A stretch of 64,000 bases of DNA from Capronia americana (taxonomy: Eukaryota > Ascomycota > Eurotiomycetes > Chaetothyriales > Herpotrichiellaceae): contig JADWQD010000011.1 of the NCBI GenBank assembly GCA_016110215.1, forward strand, positions 372,001 through 436,000, read 5' to 3'. The notes below the pieces were generated by a model, which made no database searches, was not told the origin of the DNA, and was given only the letters and a program-made list of their open reading frames with translations. How positions within the stretch are numbered: position 1 is the first letter of the stretch; the number at the start of each line of letters is the position of its first letter. A program made the translations under genes and the position numbers. This document shows positions 31,575 to 42,686 of this stretch, piece after piece.

Positions 31575-32521
31575 TCAAGGCATCTTCTCAAAGATCAAAG
31601 TTCTTCGCCTCCACTTGATCACCGGGTTGTAGTCATCGCAGAAGAGCTGCGTCTCGTCGTGTCTCGACTCCGCGTGTAGCGAACTCGCCAGGAGCAAGTT
31701 TTCCGTCCGGTCATATTGTGCCACGGTGTCTGAGGTATTGGCTTGATGCTGAGGTCCTGGGGAGGAACGGCGACTCCATTGAAGCTTTTGGTGCTCAACG
31801 ATACCGTGATGCTCTATGTTTTGGGGTTGAATTGTCAAGACCTGGATTTGAGAATGTGTTTCCAAAACACTTCCTGACTTCTCTGTCTTTTCCAACTTGG
31901 CCTTCGCGGCCAGGTAACCACTCGTCATGAGACTCGACTTCCTTGGCCCGACATCGAGCAAGGGGTTCAGTATCTCTGTCAGGAGTTTTCGGTCCAGTGG
32001 ATCAATGGGGTCTCCAGAATCAAACAACAGTCCCTCAGGGTTCGTTTTCTCCATCGTGGGAAAAGGTGTTAGCCGCTTGATGTGCGGCATGCTGGCTCGG
32101 CGTCTGCGGTGTTTAATAATGAACAAGACGAGGAGGACGGAAGAGAAGCAGACCACGAGTATTGCGCGGACTCCGAGATGGTGTGAAGTATGTCCGACAG
32201 TCCTGGACCTCAAAGGGGATGGGGCCATTGCAACATCATATGAGTAAGCTGGGGCGGAGGTTGGTTTCAGGGCATTCCTTTGCGCGCCACTCACGTGGTT
32301 TGAGACGGGCGGTGGGAGGAAAGGGACAAGCTATACCAACATGTTCGACGGCGGGCGCGTTGTGAAAGATATATGCTCAATTCCTTACATACTTTTCTTC
32401 GGATGGGACGTGTATAACGTCGCATGGACACGAGAGAAGAGGACAACTCACCAATGACGCGAAAGATCTGGGCCAGTGCTGTTGGACAGATCCAGAGACC
32501 TAAGCCCTGTCGCTGCAACAT
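31575..32521 (-). CDS. small single-span membrane protein, unknown
   Basis: Best read as three exons: 32521-32452, 32330-32295 (36 nt) and 32248-31575, with introns of 121 and 46 bp (both GTGAGT donors; TATAG and CCCAG acceptors). Phases agree throughout, giving 259 residues. The longest frame alone begins at a GTG that is the second donor itself, so it is not the true start. A simpler option is translation from the ATG at 32228 (217 residues) with the rest as leader. One strong hydrophobic helix (AILVVCFSSVLLVLFIIK) is followed by KHRRRR, so the tail is probably cytosolic by the positive-inside rule. The remainder is polar and not recognised. Confidence 0.45.
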
Positions 32522-33506
32522 CAACCCAAATCAGGACAACTCGCTAAGCATGAGGTTCAGATTGGCGTAAATGGCTGGCTGGCTTGCAGAAGGAAAGGGT
32601 GTGCGAGCCGCAATCTCGGGGTCAACGGGGTAGACGGAGAGGGCGAATCTTGGACATGACGCCCATTTCGCGGTCACCAGACGATGGCATTTGACAAAAT
32701 CAACCGAATAAGTTGTGGTCTCGAGGCGGAAATCGCCTGACGGGCGCTTGAGAAGGGGCAGGCGGTAGACCTCAGCTTGGATGGGAGACGCCGCGGGAAT
32801 AATAGTGCAAGTAGAGACTCGACGAGCCCTAGCCTATCCGACGAGCCGATAACCGAAGAGGCAGAAGGTTTGTGCTTCAGCTCGCTTGGTGACGCCGCAG
32901 CGGAGTCCAAAGCGCGGCTAGAATGAATGGAGCGGAAGGTTATGCTACCCGCAGCCTGTGACAAAGCGGTGTCATGTGTGTCGGAGGCTGTCAAACCCGT
33001 GGCGAGTTGACGTGATTCGTTACGTGAAGTGACGGAACACGAGCTTGAGGAAGCTTGGAAAGCGTTTGAAGAAGCGAGGAAGACCAAGAGGTCAGGATGA
33101 ATTTCCTGGGAAAGAAGGCAAAGTGAGGGAGAAGTGAGGAAGGGAGGAACGAGAGAACAAACAGTGCCGCTTTAAGGTTGAACGCTTGCCTTGTCTGAAA
33201 CGTTCAGGCGCACAATCCGCAGCCACCGCCAAAACCAAACCAAAGGAGGACGCGGCGGGTCGGATGCTGCTGAGCCAGAAGGAAAATGTATTGCTCTTTG
33301 GTTATTTCAGTGTTGTTAGACACTCGCGTCGCGCTAAGGGGCCACGTTCTAGATGTTTGTGCCGCTCAGTTCGAAGTTGTCTGATATGGCGCCGCGCGAC
33401 CCTCGCATGCTCTGCATGCAACAACATCCAGGCGCCGCCAACCCAAATGGATAAAACGAAATGCAAATTGCCTCAAGAATGCCACTCATGATAACGTCGG
33501 CTCAGT
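32522..33506. other. gap between pyruvate decarboxylase and the small membrane protein
   Basis: 985 bp. A 137-codon minus frame (33087-32674) is Ser/Ala-rich with no motif; I treat it as non-coding or leader. Nothing else seen. Confidence 0.45.
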
Positions 33507-35363
33507 TCAGCCCCCGACTTTCATGGCCTTCTCCTCAGTGCTCATGCCTTGGCGCTGTTCGGGCGCGGTGGCGTCGCCCGAATTTCTTCTCTTTGTGCTC
33601 TGGACCAGCTTCTTCAACACATCAGGTGCATCCTCTCGGTCCATCATCACCTCCACAATATTCAGCCCTTTGCCTGCTTGAAGTGCCGGCTCTGCCAAGA
33701 TGTCACTCAACTGACCCCACGTTTCAGCTCGCCTGGTAACCACCGGGTATGCAGGGTCGTCTTTGGGTGCACCAAAGTAGTTTGGTGCTTCGAGATATCT
33801 CCAGGGTTGGATATCATTGTAACCGGCCTTCATGCCGTGGATCCATCTCTCAATCACATACCCGTCGTTGTTGATGATCAAAATCGTCACGTCGATTCGG
33901 TTGCGGATCATGTCGCTAATGGATTGCGCTGTCATCTGGAGACTGCCATCACCCTCAATCAGGATGGTGCGCCCGTTAGGACGCAAGCCCTCAGCAATCA
34001 TTTCACGCTGGGCTAGAGCGGCGCCTTGAGAAGCTGGTAGCATGTAGCCAATAGACAGCCATATGCAAGAAGTAATAAGCGAGGTGTGCGCAGGGAGAAC
34101 CATGTCTCGGCATCCAATTGCTGCTGTGCCCGTTTCAGCCATAACAATATCACCTGTTCGCAAAAAGTTCGATATCCGCCGCCAGAAAGTAGCTTGATCA
34201 ATAATCTCGTCCTTGCCTGGAGGAGGCAGAGCCATAAGCTCAGCTCTAGGGGAGCCTAGATCCATGTAGGGATTATACTCAGGGAGTTTGGCGGTTTCCA
34301 GCTTCGACAGGATTTTCCGCAGCAGAGACTTGATGTGGAGGTTCTGATACTTGACGCCTCCGATCTCGACGTGGTCGCGGTGAAATACAATTGAAGTTTT
34401 GGGGTTGGGGATGGTGCTGAATCCAAACGTATTGACGTCGCTCTCCAACGGTCCCAACTTTATGACCAAATCGCAACCTTGGGCCCAGGGCATGTACACC
34501 TCGTTACCAGCAATGCCAGCGTAGACCCCATAGAAATTGGGATATTCCTCGTTGACAATCCCCTTGCCGAAAGGAGTGGTCGACGTGGGAAATTTAGTTA
34601 CCCGGACCAGTTCGTTGGCTTCTTCGCTCACACCGTATCTCGAGGTGCAGCCGTCAACGACAATGAAAGGCTGCCTTGAAGCATACATCTTGTTCAGGAT
34701 CAAGTCAACCTCGGTATCTTCGAATCCTTCATCGTTCAACGGGATTGAAAGATCAATGGGCGTTTCGAGCGCCGCTGCTGAGACCTTAGCCCGGACCATG
34801 TTGGTAGGCAATTCGAGGTAAACTGGTCGGCTCTGTAAGATACATTCTCGGATGCACCTGTCAATATGTGCCGGGGCGGTATCTGCATCTCTCAGATTCG
34901 CTTGGGCTACCGTGATCCTCTCGTACATCTCAGCAAAGATTCGGAAGTCGCCATTGCCCAGGGAATGATGCATGCAGAGCCCACCATCCTGGACATTGGT
35001 CGGTGCAGTGCCCACAACATGAATGACCGGCGCCACTAGTGGATCATGTCAGCGAACATCCGAACCGGGGGCATTCAGAGACCACGCACGTTCACTATAC
35101 GCTCCAGCAATGGCATTGATGGCAGAGAGTTCGCCGACACCAAAGGCTGTGACTACGGCTGATACTCCTCTTATCCGTGCATAGCCATCCGCAGCATATC
35201 CAGCATTCAGCTCGTTTGCATTTCCAACCCAGTCAAGACCGGCTGGTTCAATGTAGTCCAGAGCGGTCAGGTTGTAGTCACCTGGAACACCATGGATAGC
35301 TTTGACCCCAACTTGGCGAATCCTCCGGAAGAGATATTCCGCCAGGTCGATGTAGGTGGCCAT
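33507..35363 (-). CDS. PDC1: pyruvate decarboxylase
   Basis: Two exons, 35363-35090 and 35035-33507, with a 54 bp intron (GTGCGT...CACTAG) that restores GAYSELAPVIHVVG; 600 residues, against about 563-570 in yeast and Aspergillus. The thiamine-pyrophosphate enzyme layout is complete: catalytic Glu51 in NANELNAGYAADGYAR, the His114-His115 pair, and the cofactor motif from GDGS to NND near residue 450-475. The enzyme turns pyruvate into acetaldehyde and CO2 in the cytosol, the first step of ethanol formation. The C-terminus has an extra charged tail (about 30 residues after KKLVQST). The gene before it on the same strand is a MATE transporter; no operon-like link is implied. Confidence 0.95.
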
Positions 35364-35896
35364 AGTCCGAGGTTTTGAAGATTGAGGGAGAGATGGTCAG
35401 TTCAAGCAGGTGACAACAGATGGTAATGGGATTGGAATCGGAAAGAGGTCTCAAAGGAATGCCCTCACAAAGGATATATGAGAGAGAAGTGAAACTTATC
35501 TCACGCGCGGCAAGCGGGGTAGACTCGAGCTTGCAATGAGACTTACGGAATTGGAGGTCCCGATAACATTTAGGAGATACATTCGCAAAGGACGTGTGCC
35601 GAGCGGGTGAGACTGAGGTGGTATGCCACATCCTCAAGGAATGGTTGAGCAGTTGGCAATGCATCAGCGAGTCGAAAGTCGTTGTTTGTGTGCGGAATGA
35701 AATCAATGGACTCAGCAGCGGCAAGCTGCGGTTGGATGCGGCTGACCGCGGAATCATGCCGAGTCCCGAAACAAAGGATTTATGCACTGCGACTGCACTA
35801 ACTCCCGCGACCCTGTCAGCGTCATCGATCACAGGGAGTGGGATGATGGATGAGGGAGGGAGGGATGGATGGTTGATTATCTCTCATTCCCACAAT
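35364..35896. promoter_or_regulatory. pyruvate decarboxylase upstream region
   Basis: 533 bp between the MATE gene end and the PDC start. It contains a GGATG/GGGAGG run near 35845-35875. No gene. Confidence 0.4.
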
Positions 35897-37396
35897 CTAT
35901 TCCTCCCGCGCTCGAGCATCGTCCACAGCCCTTTGCCAGTCCGTGAGCCGCATATATGCGGCCATGATAACAGCGGCACATCCTAGCCCGGTACTAGGGC
36001 CAATCCACATGCCACTCAGACCCATTCGAGGAGGCCCAAAACACAGGAAGAATGACAGCGGAAGTGCGAAGAGATAGTAAACGCCGAGATTGACCCAGCC
36101 GCCGATTTTCTGTCTCCCGAGCCCGCGTAGGAGGGCATTCGATAGTGCCAGGAGTGCGTCAAAGAACTGCGCTGCTGCCGTGATGGGCATGACTGCTGTG
36201 ATGATGGATTTCACCGCAGGGTCAGTCGTGAAAATGTCCGCAATGACGTGGCGGCAAGATGTCAGCAATGTGACATCGAAGATGCCAATGCAGACGAAGA
36301 TCAGGTAGTGCGTTTTCCAGGCTGTACGAGCCGCGTCCAACGCACCGTATCCGATCAGGTTACCGAACCTGGTTGACGCGGCAATGGAGATTGGAAAGGG
36401 GATATGGTACATCAGAACAACGACCGTCATCAAGACGGACTGTGCGGCAAGATCTGGCTCGCTGAGATACCCAGCCGCAATCGTGAGTACGTCGAAGGCA
36501 AACCACTCGGAAAAGGTCATGAGCACGCCTGGGATCGCCAACTTGACCATCGGACCCCAATTCTGACTTGCTCGACGGAGGTCCAATCCAGGCCAACACT
36601 GCAGGTTTGAAGGGGCGATAAAGGTAACATAGAGCGCCAGGACTATTGGTTGGAGGTTGTTTGAAATGACGACTGCCCAAGCGGCACCTGCAAATCCCAG
36701 CTTGAAGTGAAAGACCAGAAGCCAGTTCCAAAGGATGTTGAGGGGAGCGCAAACCAAGACCACGGCAAGTGACGCGGTAAAGTCGCCTTGAGCTTGACAA
36801 AGACGCTTCCCTGCTTCGAAAATAGCCCAACCGGGTCCGCCAAGGAGGTAGATGCGCATAAAAGTGCCTGCGAGGATGGCCGTGTCTGTCTCTGGCACAA
36901 GAGCCGCCAGGATCCAAGGAGAGCAAATCCAGACCGCCCCGATTGGAATCGTGACCACACAGACTAACAGGCACATGCGCTGGACATGGAGCCCCACCAG
37001 TTGTTTTTTTCCGTTTCCATATGCCTGCGAGGTCAAAGTGTCCAGGCTTGTAGATAATCCTTCATATATGCAAAGCCCTGTAATATTCGCAGTCATTGTC
37101 GCTAATGATGCGGCTCCTAGTTCTCTCGTACCTAAGCGCCCTGCGACAAATACAGTCACAAGCGAAAAGGAGTATTGGAGGACGTAGGTCAGCATCAAAG
37201 GACCCGAATATCGTGCTAGAATTGCTGTCTCGGTCTTCCATGTTGTCTCGAGCTCGGCATTCTTCACCAGTGAAGATTCCTCCTCTGCGGCCGTGCCATA
37301 TAACCTGTGATCGATTTGATCGATGGATTTGCGGAAGTCGTCAATCCCATGCTCGTTGAGAAGAGCACTGGTCTCAGAAGGTCGACGTCCAGCCAT
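35897..37396 (-). CDS. MATE-family transporter
   Basis: Single exon, 499 residues. A polar N-terminus of about 60 residues carries the common fungal start (SETSALLNEHG). Twelve hydrophobic helices follow, with MATE signatures: TYVLQYSFSLVTVFVAGRLGTRELGAASLA at helices 1-2 and TLTSQAYGNGKK after helix 2, mirrored in the second half by the RFGNLIGYGALDAAR loop. Members export cationic drugs or metabolites in exchange for H+ or Na+. Yeast Erc1 affects ethionine resistance and S-adenosylmethionine accumulation. The substrate here is unknown. It is probably in the vacuolar or plasma membrane. Head to head with BUB2. Confidence 0.93.
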   Translation of the reverse strand: MAGRRPSETSALLNEHGIDDFRKSIDQIDHRLYGTAAEEESSLVKNAELETTWKTETAILARYSGPLMLTYVLQYSFSLVTVFVAGRLGTRELGAASLATMTANITGLCIYEGLSTSLDTLTSQAYGNGKKQLVGLHVQRMCLLVCVVTIPIGAVWICSPWILAALVPETDTAILAGTFMRIYLLGGPGWAIFEAGKRLCQAQGDFTASLAVVLVCAPLNILWNWLLVFHFKLGFAGAAWAVVISNNLQPIVLALYVTFIAPSNLQCWPGLDLRRASQNWGPMVKLAIPGVLMTFSEWFAFDVLTIAAGYLSEPDLAAQSVLMTVVVLMYHIPFPISIAASTRFGNLIGYGALDAARTAWKTHYLIFVCIGIFDVTLLTSCRHVIADIFTTDPAVKSIITAVMPITAAAQFFDALLALSNALLRGLGRQKIGGWVNLGVYYLFALPLSFFLCFGPPRMGLSGMWIGPSTGLGCAAVIMAAYMRLTDWQRAVDDARAREE

Positions 37397-38179
37397 TTTC
37401 TGTGCTGCTCGGAGTTTTCCACCTTGAATCCCCTCAGCCGTCTAAGTCGTAATTCAGCTTTGCTCCCTTGCACTTTGGGCCAAATCTCATAGCTGTAAGA
37501 AGGCGCAGTCCTGATATTTGAGATGACCCAGTCTCCGAACGAAGCTTCACAGTAAGAGGATATGAGGATACGAGGTAGAACCGATGTTCTGAAGTTTGCT
37601 GGCGGTGTGGAGTTGTCCTGTGAGAGTCATCCGAGTACGTGGAGCGGAATGGATCCTGTCCGTCCAAGATTATCCTCTAATCGCGCCATCACTATCGCTT
37701 ATGCAGGCGAATGGCTGGGTTATCAGCGACTTCGGGCCACAGCGTTGATCGCACTGTCTCTTGTGCTGCAAGTCATTGTGTCTAAGCGAATGAGGCACGT
37801 TGCTGTCGGCGACGATCATCTCACTCGCTACTCGTACTGTGGCTTGAGGACAACCGCAGTGCAGATGTTGACACTGGATTTGGGGCCGCCTGGGTATCTT
37901 TCCCGTGGCCAGGATCACGCGTCGGTTCGTGTCAAGGCAGGCACTGTGGGCGTTGCTTAGCGGGGTCTTCCAGCCAACTGCGGCTGGGAAAGTCGCGGTT
38001 GCAACACCAAACTCGCCGAGTCCTTGTTGATTCACAGAATCAAATGAGCTCCAACTCTGCAACGCGCTCTTCCTGGTCGTGCATTACTCTGCCGCCCACT
38101 CACTGTCCGCCTTGTTCCTCTGCCGTGCCTTGCTCTGTCACCCACTCACACTGTCCGCCTTCACCTTCGGTCCGGCAGT
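37397..38179. promoter_or_regulatory. divergent promoter, MATE / BUB2
   Basis: 783 bp between the two start codons. The last 120 bases before BUB2 are pyrimidine-rich with CACTCACTGTCCGCCTT-like repeats (38098-38165). No gene. Confidence 0.45.
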
Positions 38180-39520
38180 ATGACTGCGACCTCCATCTCC
38201 CCTCAGAAAGCCGCCAGTCGCAATGCCCTGCTTCCATCCCCAGACCCAGCCTCTGTGCGATTACCGGATTCGCCTGAGAAGAGTAATTTGACTTCCAGCG
38301 ACAAGACCCGGGGGCTGCGCCGGCTCCAATCGCACAATCAACTATCCTCGACAAGCAACATGGGGATTCAATCATCAAATCTGAGACCCCCGCGGTTTGG
38401 GATCCCAACAAAGCCATCACGCGAGCAGCTTAATCAACCTCAACCCCCTCCAACCTCAAATGCCACCATGGCGAACACAACTTCTACGTCTCGTGCGCGA
38501 GCGAACAGCGACGCTCTGATGCCGTATGCTCCACGGACTCGCAAAGCACCTCCTACGACCCTCTCCAATCCATCCTCAAACCACATCCTCTCACACGCCC
38601 GCAAATCGAGCCTAGAAATGACTCTGCGCGATGGGCCCCCGCCTGGAACAACGGCGGCGAGCGCTCTGTCATTGCTACGACATTCGATCCTGACGAGTGG
38701 CGTCAGTGCGACGAAAGAAGGCATGTCCGACTACAGGATATATCTCTGGTTGACATTATTGAACATCGGCCCTCTGTCGACAGACACATACTTGGCTCTC
38801 ATCCACCGAGGCCGCAGTCCTGCGTACGAGAAGATCTCCAACGATGTGTTCCGAACATTGGCAACCGATACTCTCTTCAAGCGCCGCGTTACCGATGCAA
38901 GTCTGACCCGGCTCTTGAATGCCACTGCATGGCGAATACACGATGAGCAAACCTCCAAACCGCCGTCGGAATTTGCCCAGAAATATTCGCAATCAACCTA
39001 CCTCCAAGGTGTCAATGTGCTCTCCGCCCCGCTACTGTACGCCTCGCGATCAGAAGCCCAAGCCTACGCCATCTTGACCTGCCTGCTAACTGAGCATATA
39101 CCAACTTACCTCTCCCCAACCATGTCCGGAGTGCATCGAGGCCTTGACCTCATAGACAAGATCCTGGCAGAAATCAGTCCTGCTCTGTCATCCCACCTCC
39201 TCAACAAGGGCTTGCCGGCTAAGATCTACGCCTTCCCCTCCGTAATGACGCTGTGTGCATGTACACCGCCTCTTCCCGAGGTGCTGAAACTATGGGATTT
39301 TCTATTCGCTTTCGGGGCACATCTGAACGTCATCTGCGTTGTCGCCCAACTACTCCTGCTGAAAGATGCGTTGCTTGGCGAGCCGAGTCCCGCAAAAATG
39401 CTAAGGAGCTTTCCAAACTTGAACGCCGAGAAAGTGATCAGCATGACTGTGTTGGTTGTAAAGCAGCTATCCGATGAGCTGTACCGGGATGTCGTCGTGC
39501 ATGGCAGGGATGTCTCGTGA
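38180..39520 (+). CDS. BUB2: BUB2/Cdc16-type TBC-domain GTPase-activating protein
   Basis: Single exon, 446 residues. The TBC domain starts near residue 165 and keeps both catalytic fingers: I219-x2-D222-x2-R225-T (Arg finger) and YLQG with Q276. The spread of motifs matches Bub2 (yeast) and Cdc16 (fission yeast), not general Rab GAPs. Bub2 with Bfa1/Byr4 holds the small GTPase Tem1/Spg1 inactive at spindle poles, controlling mitotic exit or septation. Compared with the roughly 300-residue yeast proteins it carries about 140 extra disordered N-terminal residues rich in Ser, Pro and Thr with SP/TP sites, which could be phosphorylated. That last point is inference. Confidence 0.88.
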   Translation: MTATSISPQKAASRNALLPSPDPASVRLPDSPEKSNLTSSDKTRGLRRLQSHNQLSSTSNMGIQSSNLRPPRFGIPTKPSREQLNQPQPPPTSNATMANTTSTSRARANSDALMPYAPRTRKAPPTTLSNPSSNHILSHARKSSLEMTLRDGPPPGTTAASALSLLRHSILTSGVSATKEGMSDYRIYLWLTLLNIGPLSTDTYLALIHRGRSPAYEKISNDVFRTLATDTLFKRRVTDASLTRLLNATAWRIHDEQTSKPPSEFAQKYSQSTYLQGVNVLSAPLLYASRSEAQAYAILTCLLTEHIPTYLSPTMSGVHRGLDLIDKILAEISPALSSHLLNKGLPAKIYAFPSVMTLCACTPPLPEVLKLWDFLFAFGAHLNVICVVAQLLLLKDALLGEPSPAKMLRSFPNLNAEKVISMTVLVVKQLSDELYRDVVVHGRDVS

Positions 39521-41019
39521 ACAGCGTTGTGGGCTTCATACACGAATGACCCAAGTCTTCCTCGTACGGCGTTGAAGGCTTACGAGGAGGTGCGAACTGC
39601 CGACAGCACAAATACTCACTTCAGATTCCGAAGGGTGGCTTGGATGACGAAGCTATCAACTTTCGAGTCTTTCGCGCGAAGATATCAACGCGAGGAGCGA
39701 AAATTTCAATTCAGCCGGCGACATGACGAACTCCAAGACGTCTAAGCGACACGTCAACGCCGTGTTCACAAGAAGCTCGTGCATGATTGCAAGTCAACCA
39801 TGCGTCGCATTATCATCGCCGGGTTCTCCAACCCAACGGAGTTTTCTTGGATTCAATACTTTTTCAAGGATTAAAGACTCCCTATTCGGCATCTCGAATG
39901 GTTGACGTTGTCACGAATTGTATCAAAAGTTTACGATGGGCAAATTGCAGGAAGAACCACAAGGCAATGGGCCTGAGAACTATCAGCGGTCACACTTAAC
40001 AACCAAAGTGTAGCAGCGTGTCATCGCTGTACGATAATTGATAGGACAGGTCAAGTAGTGAGTCGGACTGAGTTGAAGTGAGTCGAGGCATGCTCACTCA
40101 GGCCCAGGCCTAGCGAGGGGTCTGGATCGAAAGCTAGTCCAAGTTAAATCGTATGTCCAAATCTGGCGAGTGTGCCCACAGGATCGAAGCGGAAAGAGGA
40201 AGCGGCAGCTGAATGAAAACTTGGGTCTGTGCATGGCGACCTTGCGATGTTTCATCGGAGGGAAAGCTTCAGCGTAGCATAGCGGCTGTCTGGTAGTAGG
40301 ATTTTGGGCCGGTGTTGCGGCGCAGAACAAAGTCAGACGAATATAAGGTGAACATGACATCCTGCAAAGGACGGAGTACACAGCTGGTAGAGAACGAACA
40401 CCAAAGACAAAGCATATGCACAATACATATTGCTCGTACTGAACAAGGTGATGCAAGGGCCTCGACCACCCAATAAGCCGAGTGCGATGCGAAGATTTTT
40501 GCCAGATTTAGGTTAAGCCACCCTCCAACAGCGCTCGAGCTTAGTTAAAGCCGGGCCCTGACATTATCGCCGGTGGAGCCTCAGCGCCATCACATCGCCG
40601 AATCTCGACCTCCTGACCTTTTTTGGCGCGCAGCTTGGACAATCTCATCTCCACCTCCACACTTGGACACTTGTGACAGCCTCCCTCCTTCTGACTCCTT
40701 TCTCGACTCTCTACATTCTTTTGCTCGCCGTCGACGATACGTCACCCGGACTTAACATTACCAGCAACCTCAGAGGTCTGTCTGCCTCGAGTGTTGCTGG
40801 GTATTCGGTCATCCTCACGACCGGTCGTCGCAACCGGGCTGCGGCCGCTAGGGTGCCTTCGATCGAGAAGTGAACCTCACACCATTCTTCAGGAATGCTG
40901 GCTCGGCCCCTCCACCAACACTCCGTAGTCACGCCCCAGCCCACGATTATGCCACCTTCCGATCTCTTATTCAGCTGAATAACGCCAGTATATCCTCGAT
41001 AACCTCTCCCGCAATCATC
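39521..41019. other. gap between BUB2 and the Ser/Pro-rich protein
   Basis: About 1.5 kb; no convincing gene on either strand. The stretch 40610-40730 is strongly pyrimidine-rich, a likely transcription start and leader for the gene at 41020. Confidence 0.5.
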
Positions 41020-42048
41020 ATGGCGCCGCTGACAAACCCGCCGTCGAGCGTCCCCGCTAGCCGCGACGACCAGGCCTTCTCAACCCTTCCCAGGATTTCG
41101 TCCCTCCAAATTCGTGCTGAAGATATCGAACTGCCTCCTTCTCCCCGAGACGACGAGTCCGAAACACCGCCTTCCCCTTCTCCTAGATCGTCGCCCTCAA
41201 AGAGTTCCGAGACGCTTCCGAAGTACGGCCACTACCTCTCACAGACCACTACACCCTCGAGACCCCGCGCTTCGTCGCCACAGAGAAGAATGAGGCCGCT
41301 ATCTGTCGGAGGCACTATAAGCGCTCCCCCGATGCAACGAGCGCATTCTTCACCCGGTGTAGACGCATCAGGCCGGTATATCGCGCCTTACGGTGGCCCC
41401 AGAAGACCCGAGTCACCGTTGCACTCAGGAAGACGACGGAGTCCTCTCAGGATGGCCATGGAAGAGCCATATCCTGGCAAGCCAGCATGGAGCGGTCTGG
41501 TGATCGAACCAAATATCCCTGAAAATGAAGAACTAGACTTCGGGGCAGACGGAGATGTGGCACAGCCGTCACCGATATACTCTTTTTCTAACACATTCCC
41601 GAGAGCACGACGGCGGACGGCGCAACCGCTCCACCAGAGCGCGAGTGCTCCCTCCCTTCACGCAAGAGCCGTCAGTCCCAACATATCCGGTCGAAATTCA
41701 CCCTCACCCTCATATGGATCCCAGAAGTACGCCTATGAGCAATACCCTGTGTACTCTGTTAGCTCTGCTTCCAGCATGCCCAGCACGCCTACGTCACTAC
41801 GATCAAGATCGCCCTCGATCAGCTCGCTAGAGACAATTGAAGACGCACCCGATGCCGAGGAGGCGGCAATCCTTGAAGAAGAGGAAGCCAAGCTGAGAGG
41901 AGAAGACGGCGATGCCAGCGAATCGCGGCGAAGAAGTTCGCTTGAGGTCCGAGGCAGCAATCTCAGGAGTAACAAGGAAAGAAAGCGATGGTCGGTGTGC
42001 GGGGCGGAGAGACGGGCGGACTTTTCGCTGGAGCCTATTGAAGAATGA
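41020..42048 (+). CDS. disordered Ser/Pro/Arg-rich protein, unknown
   Basis: 342 residues from the ATG at 41020, which has a good context (ATCATGG). The frame is open for 50 more codons upstream but that part looks like leader. The whole protein is low in hydrophobic residues and rich in Ser, Pro and Arg, with many SP and RSxS sites, so mostly disordered. The end holds an acidic helix (EDAPDAEEAAILEEEEAKL) and a KERKRWSVCGAERRADFSLEPIEE tail that is likely the conserved part. Similar proteins are often labelled basic proline-rich in fungal genomes; no function is known. Confidence 0.65.
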   Translation: MAPLTNPPSSVPASRDDQAFSTLPRISSLQIRAEDIELPPSPRDDESETPPSPSPRSSPSKSSETLPKYGHYLSQTTTPSRPRASSPQRRMRPLSVGGTISAPPMQRAHSSPGVDASGRYIAPYGGPRRPESPLHSGRRRSPLRMAMEEPYPGKPAWSGLVIEPNIPENEELDFGADGDVAQPSPIYSFSNTFPRARRRTAQPLHQSASAPSLHARAVSPNISGRNSPSPSYGSQKYAYEQYPVYSVSSASSMPSTPTSLRSRSPSISSLETIEDAPDAEEAAILEEEEAKLRGEDGDASESRRRSSLEVRGSNLRSNKERKRWSVCGAERRADFSLEPIEE

Positions 42049-42686
42049 TCACGAAACACAGTTGTCTAGGACACACTGTGTACTGGAACGGCGGCAACAC
42101 GGTCACACTACTGGGGTATCGATTGAGCGTGGAGTCAGGCATGAAACAACCCTACCCTGGAAATGCATACGAGTAACCAACCGACCGTGCTATTGGAGAG
42201 GCACTGTTGAAGCATGATACCCAACAAGCAAACTCAGTCATTGTATTTTTGCATTCATTGATGGCATAGCATAGCGACAAGACATCAAGACAGACAGTAT
42301 GACAACTCATGAGCTCTCATGATGAATACGAGCATTAAACGATACACGTTCACCTTAGCTTCACTTTCACTTCGTCTCGCATTGTACGTAGGTTGCACGA
42401 CCCCTCTGTTGGCATGCGGCACGCAGCCTCGTCGGGGACAATCGTCTAGCGCCGGAGTCCACCCCATCTACACAAGGCTGAACCCTGCATAAACTCAGAT
42501 CTGGCCAGAATATGAGGCTCACGCTCCTTGCTTTCCACCCGTACGCCTGTGCTCACGATTCAACTAGGGCATCTCCACACTCGCAGACGTACATACGGCC
42601 AGCGACACTATTATACATGTCGCGAACATCAAGAATAGAGCTGTCAAGGCTCTCGTCATAAAACATTAAACTACAGAGGGGAGGAA
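42049..42686. promoter_or_regulatory. ERV41 upstream region
   Basis: 638 bp without a gene. A short AGCATAGCG-type run near 42265. Nothing else seen. Confidence 0.4.

Noticed and set aside
32674..33087. 137-codon Ser/Ala-rich minus frame next to pyruvate decarboxylase
   Set aside because: Low complexity, no domain, no splice partners; more like leader or intergenic sequence.
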